Source of the DNA: an uncultured Lacticaseibacillus sp.
GTDB taxonomy: Bacteria; Bacillota; Bacilli; Lactobacillales; Lactobacillaceae
NCBI GenBank assembly: GCA_934370925.1
Contig: CAKRNG010000007.1
Location: forward strand, 1 to 64,000
Length of the DNA: 64,000 nucleotides
Direction: 5' to 3'
Below the pieces are notes generated by a model that saw only the letters and a list, made by a program, of their open reading frames with translations, was not told the origin of the DNA and searched no databases. Numbering within the stretch: position 1 is the stretch's first letter; each line of letters opens with the position of its first letter. The position numbers were made by a program, and so were the translations under genes. Of the stretch, positions 44,520-55,262 are shown one piece after another.

Positions 44520-45470
44520 ATGACAGAGTTTGATCCCGCAGTACAGGAACTGCTTGATAAGGTAAATGAAGGATTTGACCAACCAATCGAGGTGACCATC
44601 AGTGGTGAACCCAACGGCATGTTGCGCAATACTGATGGTGAACTGGAGGTAGATGAGAATCTTCAGGGCCACCTAACGATTACGAACCCCGTTGACGTTG
44701 ATTACACGGCCAGTCACGAATTGTGGCACATGTTGATTCGGCTTCTGAATTTCCCAAGCACAGGGACGGCTGTCCACACGGAAAATCCAGAATACAATGA
44801 CCAAATGCGCGCGATTGCGGGTGGGTTAGAAGCCAGCGTAACGCACCGCGTGATTGCGCAGTGGCAAGCAGACGCGAACATATTGACTAACGAAACCTTG
44901 AAGGCTGTCCGCGCGGGTGTTGAAATGGATACGCCTGAAGAAACGGGAACGGAAGACGACGGCATGGTGTTGACCCGGGTGTTCAACTTGCTGGATGGGT
45001 TGATTGTTTTGGGTGGTCCCGATAGTGACTTCGTGTCCGCCTGGTACCGCAAGTATCCGATGGCGCTCAAGTTTGCGTCTGAACTTTACGCCGTTGTGCA
45101 AAGCACGGATCTTAGTGCACCGCGAGGGTATCGCGCTGCAATCGTGAAGATGTTCAATCAGTTCAATGAAACAATGAGCGTGATGGGATTGAATTTGGAC
45201 TTTGCCGAATTCATCGTGGTCCCACCCGTACTGTCTAAGCGCCAGTTGCGGCTCGCGGCCAGTCAGCTTTACCTGCTTTCAGATTCTGAATATGTGAGTG
45301 ACAAACCCCACACATCTGCATACACGGCGATTGGGAAGGCCGATAATCAGGCGGCGTTCGTACTCCAGCTCGACAAGAACCAGACAGCGCCAACGAATAT
45401 GCAGAAATTGTACGCAATGCCACTCGGGGAACTGCTCGAGACGTTCGGCATTGGGTATACAGAACGTTAA
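44520..45470 (+). CDS. Putative metalloprotease-like protein with HELWH (IpaB/EvcA-like)
   Basis: 316-residue cytosolic protein without signal peptide. It contains HELWH at 66-70 (TASHELWHMLIRLLNFP), the HExxH zinc-protease motif, followed by an acidic and helical region. A group annotated IpaB/EvcA in lactobacilli has a similar beginning (PAVQELLDKVN); I recall this link but cannot verify it. The next gene is a paralogue with the same layout. A third zinc ligand is not obvious; GLEASVTHRVIAQWQ (about 101-115) is a candidate region. GAAAGAGG lies upstream of the ATG. Confidence 0.65.
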   Translation: MTEFDPAVQELLDKVNEGFDQPIEVTISGEPNGMLRNTDGELEVDENLQGHLTITNPVDVDYTASHELWHMLIRLLNFPSTGTAVHTENPEYNDQMRAIAGGLEASVTHRVIAQWQADANILTNETLKAVRAGVEMDTPEETGTEDDGMVLTRVFNLLDGLIVLGGPDSDFVSAWYRKYPMALKFASELYAVVQSTDLSAPRGYRAAIVKMFNQFNETMSVMGLNLDFAEFIVVPPVLSKRQLRLAASQLYLLSDSEYVSDKPHTSAYTAIGKADNQAAFVLQLDKNQTAPTNMQKLYAMPLGELLETFGIGYTER

Positions 45471-45537
45471 TTGATTTAATTAGGGGCGCAATCGTTGCGA
45501 CCCATACATAAGAAATGATTTATTTGGAGGAAGACTA

Positions 45538-46494
45538 ATGACAGAATTAGACATCGAGTCACTGAACCCCGCCGTTAAAGAGATGCTCGCGAGCGTGAAC
45601 GCATCGTTGCCAGAACCTTTGAAGGTCGGAATTGCGGACCATGTAGATCCTTTGCTACGACCAAGCGATGCGCGTTATGGGTACGATGAGAACGACCGGG
45701 CCTTTATCCAGATTGATAACGCCCAAAACCTCGCGTACACCTTTAGCCATGAACTGACGCAACTGTTTATTGACATGGGTGGTTACCCAATTGTGCATAA
45801 CGAGTTGAACTTTGAAGGTGACGAGACGAATCAACTGGTTGCGGATGTCGCGGCTGGGATTGACGGTGCGGTGCACGAGATTATGATTTCGGCTTGGCAA
45901 AAGGAACACGGATTGCTGACCGCGCAGGTGCGTGAAGCCGTCATTTCTGGGGTGGAAGCCGATGTGACACCTGGGGATGAGGGCAAAGAAGCAGAGGACC
46001 TTGTGCGTGAAGGGTTGACACTGCTGAACGGGCTTATTATTGCGGGGATTGACAACGAACTAGTGGGTGGCTGGCAGGACCGTTACCCATCCGCATTTGC
46101 GGTTGCCGGACAGTTGCTTGCAACGCTCCTGCAGAGTGAACTGAATGATGCCCGCGGGATTCGCCGGACAATTTTGGCGATGTTCAACACCTTCAATGAA
46201 ATGTTTGATCTGGAAGGGGTTAGTTTTGCCCAGCTGGTTGTGGTGCCACCCGTTCTCTCTGAACGGCAGTTGCGCCAGCCGGTGGGGCAGTTGTATGACA
46301 TTGCCATCACCCCTTACCGCAGCGCATTTGATGCGGACGTGGTGGTTGCCTTTGTTGGGAAGGGCGATGGCCAGGTGGCACTCATGATTCATGAGGATGA
46401 CACCACGATTCAAGCAGGGTTGTTGGATGCGTTGGTTGATATGCCGATGAGCGAAGTAATTAGTCGGTATGGGTTACCATTCACGCAGCGTTAA
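45538..46494 (+). CDS. Paralogue of the HELWH protein with the motif broken
   Basis: 318 residues, colinear with the preceding protein: LNPAVKEMLASVN near the start, LVVVPPVLSERQLRQPVGQLYD in the second half, and a shared ending of the form MSEVISRYGLPFTQR. At the equivalent of HELWH it reads HELTQ (71-75), so the second zinc histidine is lost and hydrolase activity is unlikely. It starts at ATG after TTGGAGGAAG, 67 bases after the first copy. The pair may form a heterodimer, or this copy may have taken a binding role. Confidence 0.65.
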   Translation: MTELDIESLNPAVKEMLASVNASLPEPLKVGIADHVDPLLRPSDARYGYDENDRAFIQIDNAQNLAYTFSHELTQLFIDMGGYPIVHNELNFEGDETNQLVADVAAGIDGAVHEIMISAWQKEHGLLTAQVREAVISGVEADVTPGDEGKEAEDLVREGLTLLNGLIIAGIDNELVGGWQDRYPSAFAVAGQLLATLLQSELNDARGIRRTILAMFNTFNEMFDLEGVSFAQLVVVPPVLSERQLRQPVGQLYDIAITPYRSAFDADVVVAFVGKGDGQVALMIHEDDTTIQAGLLDALVDMPMSEVISRYGLPFTQR

Positions 46495-46533
46495 CAGTTG
46501 GGCGATTGGGTTGAAGATAACGGAGGAGATATC

Positions 46534-47124
46534 ATGTCTGAATCACGCTTAGTGGCGTTCACAGATGGCATTATCGCCATCATTATTACGGTTATGGTTT
46601 TGGAGTTCACTGCGCCGGATAGTCCGACGTTTGCGGCACTCTGGGCGCTGCGTCACGAATTTGCCATCTATTTGGCGTCGTACTTGACGTTGGCAGTTTA
46701 CTGGATGAATCACCACCATCTTTTCCAAGTGGTGAATCACGTGAGCACGCCGGTTTTGTGGGCGAATATGCTTCACTTGCTAACCTTATCCTTCTTCCCG
46801 TTCGCCACTGCTTGGCTGGGTGGTAATGAATTGACGGCACTTGTTCCCGCGATGTTTTACGGGATGGTGCACTTGTTGTCTGACTTGGCGTACGGCTTAC
46901 TGGTCTGGACGCTAATTTGGGATAACAAGAAGCGGCATGAACCGGTGCAACTACTTGCGGGTGGTTTGCGCAAAACATTGATTAGTGTGACGGCGAACAT
47001 CATTGCGGTGTTCAGTGTGTTGGCTTGGCCGCCACTCGTGATTATCATTGATGTGGCGATCATCGCTGTTTGGGCCATTCCGGACAGTAAGATTGAACGA
47101 CACGTTGCGAAACGGGCAAAGTAG
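46534..47124 (+). CDS. TMEM175/DUF1211 family channel-like protein
   Basis: 196-residue membrane protein with five or six helices. The signature RLVAFTDGIIAIIIT near the N-terminus matches the RxxxFSDG pattern of the TMEM175 family, whose bacterial members form potassium channels. The rest (YLASYLTLAVYWMNHHHLFQ, then LHLLTLSFFPFATAWLG) fits as well. ATG 46534 has GGAGGAG eight bases upstream; the longer frame from 46498 lacks a site. It follows the paralogue pair closely and could be co-transcribed. Confidence 0.85.
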   Translation: MSESRLVAFTDGIIAIIITVMVLEFTAPDSPTFAALWALRHEFAIYLASYLTLAVYWMNHHHLFQVVNHVSTPVLWANMLHLLTLSFFPFATAWLGGNELTALVPAMFYGMVHLLSDLAYGLLVWTLIWDNKKRHEPVQLLAGGLRKTLISVTANIIAVFSVLAWPPLVIIIDVAIIAVWAIPDSKIERHVAKRAK

Positions 47125-47151
47125 ACGGCCACTTTTGCGGGGAAAGGCGTC

Positions 47152-47619
47152 ATGATGAAAACATACACGTTAATTAGCTTGATGACGCCACTGGGAGTTG
47201 TGGCCATTAATCGACGGAAGCCACCCTTTGTGGGCATGTGGAACCTTATTGGCGGAAAAGTCGAGCCGAACGAAACAATCTTGGCTGGTGCTGTTCGTGA
47301 AACGCATGAAGAAACGGGCGTTTTGCTGGCGGCGGAACGGTTTACGGCGCTGGGCGTCCTCGATTGGGTTGTGGACGGTGAGCTGATCGGCTTGATTTAC
47401 TTATTCACTGCCAGCATTGGGGATGAACTTGCATTGCCCCGAATGACGCGGGAAGGGTTACTCGCCGCCTTGGATCCAGATTGGTTGAGCTTACCAACGA
47501 ACTTAGGTGCTGTTCCAGACGTGAAAGAAGTTCTGCCCCGGATGATGTCGGGACAGACCGACTTGGCGTTAGTGGCGCGGTATGCGGGGGACGACTTACT
47601 AGCGGTGGAGGTGAAATAG
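47152..47619 (+). CDS. Nudix hydrolase (MutT-like)
   Basis: 155 residues. The Nudix box is visible from GGKVEPNETILAGAVRETHE to ETGV (about residues 37-60). The N-terminal strand ISLMTPLGVVAINRRKPPFVGMWN is typical of 8-oxo-dGTP-type family members, but the substrate cannot be fixed. GGGGAAAGG precedes the ATG. It is 28 bases after the channel gene and three bases before the DUF72 gene, in an apparent operon. Confidence 0.83.
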   Translation: MMKTYTLISLMTPLGVVAINRRKPPFVGMWNLIGGKVEPNETILAGAVRETHEETGVLLAAERFTALGVLDWVVDGELIGLIYLFTASIGDELALPRMTREGLLAALDPDWLSLPTNLGAVPDVKEVLPRMMSGQTDLALVARYAGDDLLAVEVK

Positions 47620-47622
47620 TAG

Positions 47623-48429
47623 ATGATTACAATCGGGTTAGCGGGGTTCACGGATCATCCAGAACTTCTTGGACGTGGTGAGGGTCTTGCTGAGTATGCA
47701 CAGACATTTCCTGTTATTGAAATCGACAGCACGGCTTACGGTATTCGGAAGCAGGCTGTGATTCAGAACTGGGTAAATCAGGTGCCGCCGACCTTCAAGT
47801 TCATCATTAAGGCCTCGCGCCTCATGACACGGCATCAGCAGGCGAATCGCGCGACACTGATTCAGGAGTTTGCGCTGTTTGAGGACGGGCTTGAACCCAT
47901 GATTGATCGGGGACAGCTCGCGACCGTTTTGTTTCAATTTCCCCCTTATTTCGCCGCGAACGCTGCGAATGCACGTTATTTAGCACGATTGCGACAATGG
48001 CTACCAGAAATTCCAATCGCGGTTGAATTGCGTCATGGCAGCTGGTTTGCACCCGAAATGCGCCAAGCAACGTTGGATTTGTTACGGGACGCAAAGCTGC
48101 AGAACGTGGCGGTGGATGAACCGCAGACACCGAATAACTCGGTGCCGTTCGTGCCAGAATTAACCGCGGGCGACACGTTGTTTGTTCGCTTGCACGGACG
48201 CAATCAGGCGGGCTGGCTCAGCGGTGAACACAAGGAACGAACCAACTATACGTATACGGTGGAAGAGTTGCAGACCATCGTGGCGGCAACTGAGGGGAAA
48301 GCCCCCAACACCTTATTCATCTTCAATAACAATGGCGATCACGCGGCATTCCAAAATGCATGTGACCTGCAACTGTTATTGGGCGTGACGTTTACGGGGT
48401 TGGCACCAAAGCAGTTAGATTTATTTTGA
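47623..48429 (+). CDS. DUF72 family protein
   Basis: 268-residue predicted TIM-barrel protein of unknown activity. Family features are visible: IGLAGFTDHPEL at the start, YAQTFPVIEIDSTAYGI (about 24-40), FKFIIKASRLMTRH (about 58-71), FQFPPYF, VELRHGSWFAPE and FVRLHGRNQAGWLSG. It probably acts on a small organic or nucleic acid substrate, but no reaction has been assigned that I can name. The ATG lies three bases after the Nudix stop, preceded by GGAGGTG inside that gene. Confidence 0.88.
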   Translation: MITIGLAGFTDHPELLGRGEGLAEYAQTFPVIEIDSTAYGIRKQAVIQNWVNQVPPTFKFIIKASRLMTRHQQANRATLIQEFALFEDGLEPMIDRGQLATVLFQFPPYFAANAANARYLARLRQWLPEIPIAVELRHGSWFAPEMRQATLDLLRDAKLQNVAVDEPQTPNNSVPFVPELTAGDTLFVRLHGRNQAGWLSGEHKERTNYTYTVEELQTIVAATEGKAPNTLFIFNNNGDHAAFQNACDLQLLLGVTFTGLAPKQLDLF

Positions 48430-48435
48430 CCTTAC

Positions 48436-48486
48436 AAAAACACCCCCGACTAAAATCTGCAAGGATTTTGGCTGGGGGTGTTTTTG
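48436..48486. terminator. Bidirectional terminator between DUF72 and the ThrE-like gene
   Basis: AAAAACACCCCC pairs with GGGGGTGTTTTT, with an inner helix AAAATC/GATTTT. It serves both convergent transcripts. Confidence 0.92.
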
Positions 48487-48496
48487 TAAAGTCAAT

Positions 48497-49855
48497 TTAT
48501 CCCGAATGCCGCCAATCCGGATCCGTTAAGATACGCGCGGTTGCCAGTCCGAGTGGGAGTGCAACCACGATGAGTGCGGCTTTGATTAACCAGGAACCGC
48601 CAACATTGAAGTTGTTCAGACCGAGATTATAAACGGCACGGTACATATACAGTCCGGGCACCATGATGACGATGGAAGGTACCGTGAGTGAAATCCGCGG
48701 GAAGGCCAATTTTTTGCTGCACCAGTACGCGCTGAGTCCCGCAACGAGTGCGCCTAAGAAGGCAGCCGCCGCGGCGGGTACACTGGCTAAGTCGACGAGC
48801 TCGAGGCGCAGCGTGTTCCCGATTGCCCCCACGATGCCGGCTGCCCCCGCCATTTTGTAAGGACTATTGAACATGAGCGAGAAACCGAAAACGCCGACAA
48901 AACTAGCGATAAGGCGAAGGAGAAGCGTGACGGTTGGATCTAAACCGAGGGGAAGGAAATCTTGTGGCTTGAAATCAACCAGCATCGCAACGAGCCACCC
49001 TGTCAGCGTGGCGATGGTAATTACGGTGATGGCGAACGTGGCGCGCTCCAGCCCGGAACGCATGTCGGACTTCACGATGTCGAGCCCACTTGTGATGAAC
49101 GGAAAGCCAGGAATGACGAACAACATGGCGCCAATATAACCCGCTTCATGAACGTCCGCAACGCCGGTGAACAGCTCAAGAATATGAAAAAGCAACGAAT
49201 AACCGATGCAGGAGAGGGCAACACTGACAGCGGTCGCAGCCATCATCGTGATTTTGTGTGCCCCCATGAGTCGCCGTGAGAATTGACCAACGCCCGCACC
49301 GAAGAAAGCACAAAGCATCTCGACAGGACCACCACCAAGGAGGAAAACGAAGGCACCACACGCAAACGCAGACGCTAATCCAGAAATAAGGGGAGAGTAA
49401 TTTCCGGGTTTCTTCTCAATGACGTCAAGTTGGTCGTGAATTTGGTGGGGTGTTTGGGTAAGATTCGTCGCTGCAAACTGGCGCACGAAGCGGACGATAT
49501 CCGTGAGCTTATCGGTATTCACGCCACTGCCAGGAAGCGACAGGGTTTGTGAGTAATGGTGCCCCCGTTCGAAGCAGGAGTACTCGATGGTGGTTAGACC
49601 GACATCTGCCGCGCAAGTCATGTTCAGGGGACGGGCAATCTGGTTCATTGCCTCGCGTACCCGCCAGGCCCCCGTGCCACAACTCAGCATGATGAGGCCG
49701 ACGCGTCCCACAAGCGTTGCCCGCTCACGTAAGCTGCTTTCAGTAATCGGCTTGTCGCCGCTTTGAACGAAATTATGCCAGTGAATGGTCATGTGATGTT
49801 TTGAAGATGGGGTGAGATGAATGTGATTTTCTGTACGCTGTGGCTTGCCGTCCAT
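48497..49855 (-). CDS. ThrE-type threonine/serine exporter
   Basis: 452 residues combining the two ThrE parts in one chain. An N-terminal soluble domain (about 45-170) has LSCGTGAWRVREAMNQIA and TIEYSCFERG. About ten membrane helices follow, including the DUF1212 region FVIPGFPFITSGLDIVKSDM and a second DUF3815-type half ending near LGLATARIL. It exports small amino acids in actinobacteria; the substrate here is inferred. GGAGG lies five bases from the ATG. It is monocistronic. Confidence 0.86.
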   Translation of the reverse strand: MDGKPQRTENHIHLTPSSKHHMTIHWHNFVQSGDKPITESSLRERATLVGRVGLIMLSCGTGAWRVREAMNQIARPLNMTCAADVGLTTIEYSCFERGHHYSQTLSLPGSGVNTDKLTDIVRFVRQFAATNLTQTPHQIHDQLDVIEKKPGNYSPLISGLASAFACGAFVFLLGGGPVEMLCAFFGAGVGQFSRRLMGAHKITMMAATAVSVALSCIGYSLLFHILELFTGVADVHEAGYIGAMLFVIPGFPFITSGLDIVKSDMRSGLERATFAITVITIATLTGWLVAMLVDFKPQDFLPLGLDPTVTLLLRLIASFVGVFGFSLMFNSPYKMAGAAGIVGAIGNTLRLELVDLASVPAAAAAFLGALVAGLSAYWCSKKLAFPRISLTVPSIVIMVPGLYMYRAVYNLGLNNFNVGGSWLIKAALIVVALPLGLATARILTDPDWRHSG

Positions 49856-49964
49856 GGGGGCCTCCTGTGTGGTTTGGAAAGTGGGTGTTGCTGTATGTAA
49901 AAAGGGTATTGCGTCCTCTTAATAAGTTACCACTATCTTGACGTTTCTGAAACTTGGGGTTGGT

Positions 49965-50205
49965 GGGGCGGTTGCGGGGGAAAGTTCGGCTCCGGTTTTG
50001 GGGTGTCTCCAAGTGATGAGGCACGGGGCGGCAGTTGCGGGGGGAAAGTTCGGCTCCGGTTTTGGGGTGTCTCCAAGTGATGAGGCACGGGGCGGCAGTT
50101 GCGGGGGGGAAGTTCGGCTCCGGTTTTGGGGTGTCTCCAAGTGATGAGGCACGGGGCGGCAGTTGCGGGGGAAAGTTCGGCTCCGGTTTTGGGGTGTCTC
50201 CAGTG
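49965..50205 (+). repeat. 64-bp tandem repeat, about 3.8 units
   Basis: AAGTTCGGCTCCGGTTTTGG recurs at 49982, 50046, 50110 and 50173 (spacings 64, 64, 63), with near-identical flanks including GTGATGAGGCACGGGGCGGC. Runs of seven G at some junctions differ in length between units. The frames it opens on both strands are low-complexity and not considered genes. Confidence 0.9.
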
Positions 50206-50344
50206 GTGGGGCACGGCTCCATAACTTCAGCCAAAGCCCGGCTGAAGTTATTCCACCTCGCTTTGAGCCTGTCTGACAAAACCCGTCAACCAGTCTCAAA
50301 GTCGGCCCGTTTCTAGGCGCATTTGCGGATGAACGTTACACCCT

Positions 50345-50467
50345 AGTCGAGCTGCGTGCCCTAGAAGCCTGCGCTTAACCCAGAAGCGATTGCGGCGGAA
50401 AAGCACCGCCTCCATCGCTTCTACGTTAATGCTCAGCTTCTAACCAGGGCACTCCGCTCTGTGTTTA
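50345..50467 (+). repeat. Module B repeat, copy in E copy 3
   Basis: Helices are GTGCCCT/AGGGCAC, AGAAGC/GCTTCT, AGAAGCGAT/ATCGCTTCT and GGCGG/CCGCC. Against the copy at 27925, three helices have changed on both strands. The loop strands CTGCGCTTAACCC and ACGTTAATGCTCA are identical. Confidence 0.82.
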
Positions 50468-50652
50468 CTCCGCACCTCAAAACCTCCGCCGACATTTTCC
50501 TGCAACAGCTTGTCGTGCAGTGCCGTGGTTCTGTTAATTGATGCAAAAAAACTGTTGTATGTGTCTGCATGGTTTAAGTCGATTAATTTCCTATGCGACC
50601 GATCTTTTTGCGCGATGAACATGGTTGCGTTAACCAACTGAAAAAACATCCG

Positions 50653-50699
50653 TTGACAATGTGTCGTTTCGACGTATAATGTAACGGGTCGTAACGACA
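50653..50699 (+). promoter_or_regulatory. Promoter and probable operator of the padR-MFS unit
   Basis: A strong promoter, TTGACA (50653-50658), 16 bases, TATAAT (50675-50680). The dyad TGTCGTT (50662-50668) and AACGACA (50693-50699) brackets the -10 element, as expected of an autorepressor site for the PadR protein encoded just downstream. Confidence 0.65.
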
Positions 50700-50728
50700 G
50701 GTAGTCATGATTGGACGGAGGTATGCGA

Positions 50729-51271
50729 ATGTATGAGCTATTAATTCTGGGTGCCCTGATGATTCATCCGCGGACGGGGTATAAATTGCGGAAAATTCTT
50801 GGGGGCAGCCTGGATCCGCGGCGGGAAATTTCGAATGGCGTGATGTATCCGTTGTTGCATAAGTTAGCAACGGCTGGGTTTATTACGTTGCGTGATGTCG
50901 AAGATGATACGGCACGTGGGTCAAAGCTAGCGGAAATTACAGAAAAAGGCGAGGCGCGATTCAATGAGCTGATGCACGAGCCGATTGCGGTTGATGCGAA
51001 ACGTGAATCCATGTTTCGGTTTAAATTTCGCGGTTTGGGTCGTGAATCGACCGCATATCAGCGGGACGTGCTGACGGCGTATCAGACGGTGGTTCAAGAA
51101 GATCTCACGGTTTACCGAAATGTGAGGATGCATCTTGAAAGTATTGGGGATCGTCCCGAACGGAAACTGGATTTAGGTTGGACATTACGTACAATTGATT
51201 TGCAAATTCGTGTGGCGGAAACCAAGCTGGCGTGGGCTGCGGAACAATTGGCGCAAATTGAGGATAAGTAA
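50729..51271 (+). CDS. PadR-family transcriptional regulator
   Basis: 180 residues. The winged helix is at about 1-80 (MYELLILGALMIHPRTGYKL, then ISNGVMYPLLHKLATAGFITLRD), followed by a C-terminal helical dimerisation domain (PadR group with the Vir_act_alpha type tail). ATG 50729 is chosen because GGAGG sits seven bases upstream; the ATG two codons before is only one base from it. It lies 139 bases upstream of an MFS exporter in the same direction and most likely represses it, responding to the exported drug. Confidence 0.85.
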   Translation: MYELLILGALMIHPRTGYKLRKILGGSLDPRREISNGVMYPLLHKLATAGFITLRDVEDDTARGSKLAEITEKGEARFNELMHEPIAVDAKRESMFRFKFRGLGRESTAYQRDVLTAYQTVVQEDLTVYRNVRMHLESIGDRPERKLDLGWTLRTIDLQIRVAETKLAWAAEQLAQIEDK

Positions 51272-51289
51272 CGCGACGGCATAAATGTG

Positions 51290-51360
51290 TTGTGGGTGCA
51301 CCCTGATTCCAAGGCGCACGAACGCTACATTTTGACTGAGGCACTTTGCGCTATGATTTG
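51290..51360 (-). repeat. Decayed family A/B fragment
   Basis: GGGTGCACCCTGATTCCAAG followed by GCGCACGAACGCTACATT matches the end of inverted family A, and GAGGCACTTTGCGCTATGAT resembles the end of module B. It lies between padR and the exporter, so it may attenuate or separate their expression. Confidence 0.45.
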
Positions 51361-51410
51361 TCGTGAATCGTCCGTGCTAATTAGATAGACGAAAGAAAGA
51401 GGATTTAGCT

Positions 51411-52967
51411 TTGCAGAAGAATTATCGGCAGTGGATTGCGTTGGCCGCAATGTCACTGGGAACATTTATGGGATTACTCGACGTGACGGTTGTGAACGTG
51501 GCACTGCCCACGATGGCCACGCACTTCAATGAAACATTCACGAATTTGCAGTGGGTGCTTAATATCTACACCCTAGTTTTGGCGGTTAGTTTGCTGATTC
51601 TGTCCAAGATGGGGGATATGTACGGGCGGAAGAAAATCTTCCTGGCCTCAATCGTTGTGTTTATTGTGGCATCCGCAATTAACGGGATGGCGCCGAACTT
51701 GATGGTGCTGAACATTGGTCGTGCAATTCAGGCCATTGGGGGCGCGGGGATGAACTCGCTGGCGATGGCGCTCGTTGCGTCTAACTTTAGTGGTAAGCAG
51801 CGTGGCTTGGCACTGGGAATCCTGGGGTCCGTTATCGGGATTTCGACCGCATCCGGTCCGCTCATCGGGGGTTACCTGGTGGGACAGTTCGGGTGGTCAT
51901 CCATTTTCTACGTGAACGTGCCATTTGGGATATTGACGGTTTTGCTCACGATTTTCTACGTTAAGGAAACCCCGAGCTATGGGGCGAAAGACCGCATTGA
52001 TTTTGTCGGCATGTTTTTGTCTGCCGCAACGCTGTTCAGCTTGATTTACGGGCTGATTCAGAAGGAAGGGCATGCGCACTGGGCGTGGACAAACCTGAAC
52101 GTTGCGGGATGGCTTGTTGCAGCAGTGATTTTGTTAGTGGCATTCGTGTTTGCGGAAAGTCGCATCAAGGCGCCAATGGTGGATATGGCGATGTTCAAGA
52201 GCCGCCACTTTATCGGGACCATCATCGTGGCGTTCGCGCTTGGGTTGGGGATCTACTCCTTCAATGCGTTCATGACGGTGTTGATGCAGAACTACATCGG
52301 TTATTCGGCCCTTGGAACGGGGGTACGACAGCTGGTGATGAGTATGTGGTCCCTGATTTTGGGTCCTGTGACCGGGATTCTGGGCGCACGTTATAGTAAG
52401 AAGAAAATGATCGGGTTTAGTCTGTTCATCGGGGGCATCGGGTTCCTGCTCTTCATGAACGCAATGACGGTTAAGGTCAGCTTCGTGGATATGTGGCCAG
52501 CGATGGTGCTGATGGGGATTACGAACGGGATGGTCAACCCACTGCTGAATACGGCCGGGATGGAAGGTGTGGCCCCACGAGAAATGGGGATGGCGTCTGG
52601 CCTTATCAACGTGTTCCGTCAAATCGGGACAACTGTTGGGGTTGTTGGGTTAGGGCTCATTCAAGATAACAGGTACGAAACATACTTGGGCACACACTTG
52701 AGCAAAATCGTGGCAATGCCAGCAGCGATTCAGACGGCGTTGCACAAAGCCTTGATTGAAGCGGGACCTTTCTCTGGGCACGGCATTGCCTTTTCCGCGC
52801 GCCTTGCGAAGATGCCATTCGCGCACGCGTTCCAGCAAGTGGTTGTTTCTGCGTACACCTCATCCATGCGCGCCATCACGGTGACGTCTGCGATTGTCCT
52901 GTTCGTTGCCGGTGCGTTGGCACTCTTGCTCATGCGCGATCCGAAAGCGAGCGTTGACCAGAACTAA
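51411..52967 (+). CDS. MFS drug exporter, DHA2 family (14 helices)
   Basis: 518-residue permease with 14 predicted membrane helices. The N-terminal motif LGTFMGLLDVTVVNVALPTM is diagnostic for the DHA2 (EmrB/QacA) group. Motif A appears as SKMGDMYGRKKIF, and motif C as LGSVIGISTASGPLIGGYL. It is predicted to expel toxic compounds with protons. It starts at TTG with AGAGGA seven bases upstream. Control by the adjacent PadR protein is likely. There is no periplasmic adaptor, as expected in a Gram-positive. Confidence 0.9.
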   Translation: MQKNYRQWIALAAMSLGTFMGLLDVTVVNVALPTMATHFNETFTNLQWVLNIYTLVLAVSLLILSKMGDMYGRKKIFLASIVVFIVASAINGMAPNLMVLNIGRAIQAIGGAGMNSLAMALVASNFSGKQRGLALGILGSVIGISTASGPLIGGYLVGQFGWSSIFYVNVPFGILTVLLTIFYVKETPSYGAKDRIDFVGMFLSAATLFSLIYGLIQKEGHAHWAWTNLNVAGWLVAAVILLVAFVFAESRIKAPMVDMAMFKSRHFIGTIIVAFALGLGIYSFNAFMTVLMQNYIGYSALGTGVRQLVMSMWSLILGPVTGILGARYSKKKMIGFSLFIGGIGFLLFMNAMTVKVSFVDMWPAMVLMGITNGMVNPLLNTAGMEGVAPREMGMASGLINVFRQIGTTVGVVGLGLIQDNRYETYLGTHLSKIVAMPAAIQTALHKALIEAGPFSGHGIAFSARLAKMPFAHAFQQVVVSAYTSSMRAITVTSAIVLFVAGALALLLMRDPKASVDQN

Positions 52968-53065
52968 CCTGTGATTGCGAGGGAACAACGACGCCCGAAC
53001 TTGTGCTATACTTTTAGATATCTGTGGGGCTGTGTCGTCAGTATTTGGCGCGGCCTCCGACTTAG

Positions 53066-55108
<2,043 letters not shown>

Positions 55109-55140
55109 ACCAAAAGCGGTCGCGCTAGAAAAGATTTCAG

Positions 55141-55205
55141 AATATAAAGCGGTCCCGGTGGATTTCCTGATTTTAGGGTTTCTGTCGGGACTGACTTGTA
55201 TTGCG
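55141..55205 (+). repeat. Family A core fragment
   Basis: GCGGTCCCGGTGGATTTCCT and TAGGGTTTCTGTCGGGACTG repeat the central hairpin of family A. The terminal parts are missing except TTGTATTGCGCA. It lies after metG and could end its transcript, though there is no T-run. Confidence 0.55.
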
Positions 55206-55262
55206 CAGGTAATCTGTTGGGACATGCCGTTTATTCAAGCGGTTCGCTAGAAAGGACAACAC

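Larger units (their letters stand above)
49960..50510 (+). repeat. Fold-back repeat family E, copy 3, with expanded left arm and module B
   Basis: The left arm is present as about four tandem units (49965-50205). Next come hairpin E1, ATAACTTCAGCC (50221-50232) with GGCTGAAGTTAT (50240-50251), and the GCTTTGAG/CTCAAAG hairpin. Module B (50345-50467) stands where copies 1 and 2 have family A. A right arm (about 50468-50507, CACCTCAAAACCTCCGCCGA) closes it. The E1 stem again differs from both other copies while fully paired. Confidence 0.75.

Noticed and set aside
49773..50316. Proline- or glycine-rich ORFs with repeated units at the 64-bp tandem array
   Set aside because: The period of 64 is not a multiple of three, yet several frames stay open because of base composition. 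There is no start with a ribosome binding site and no domain.
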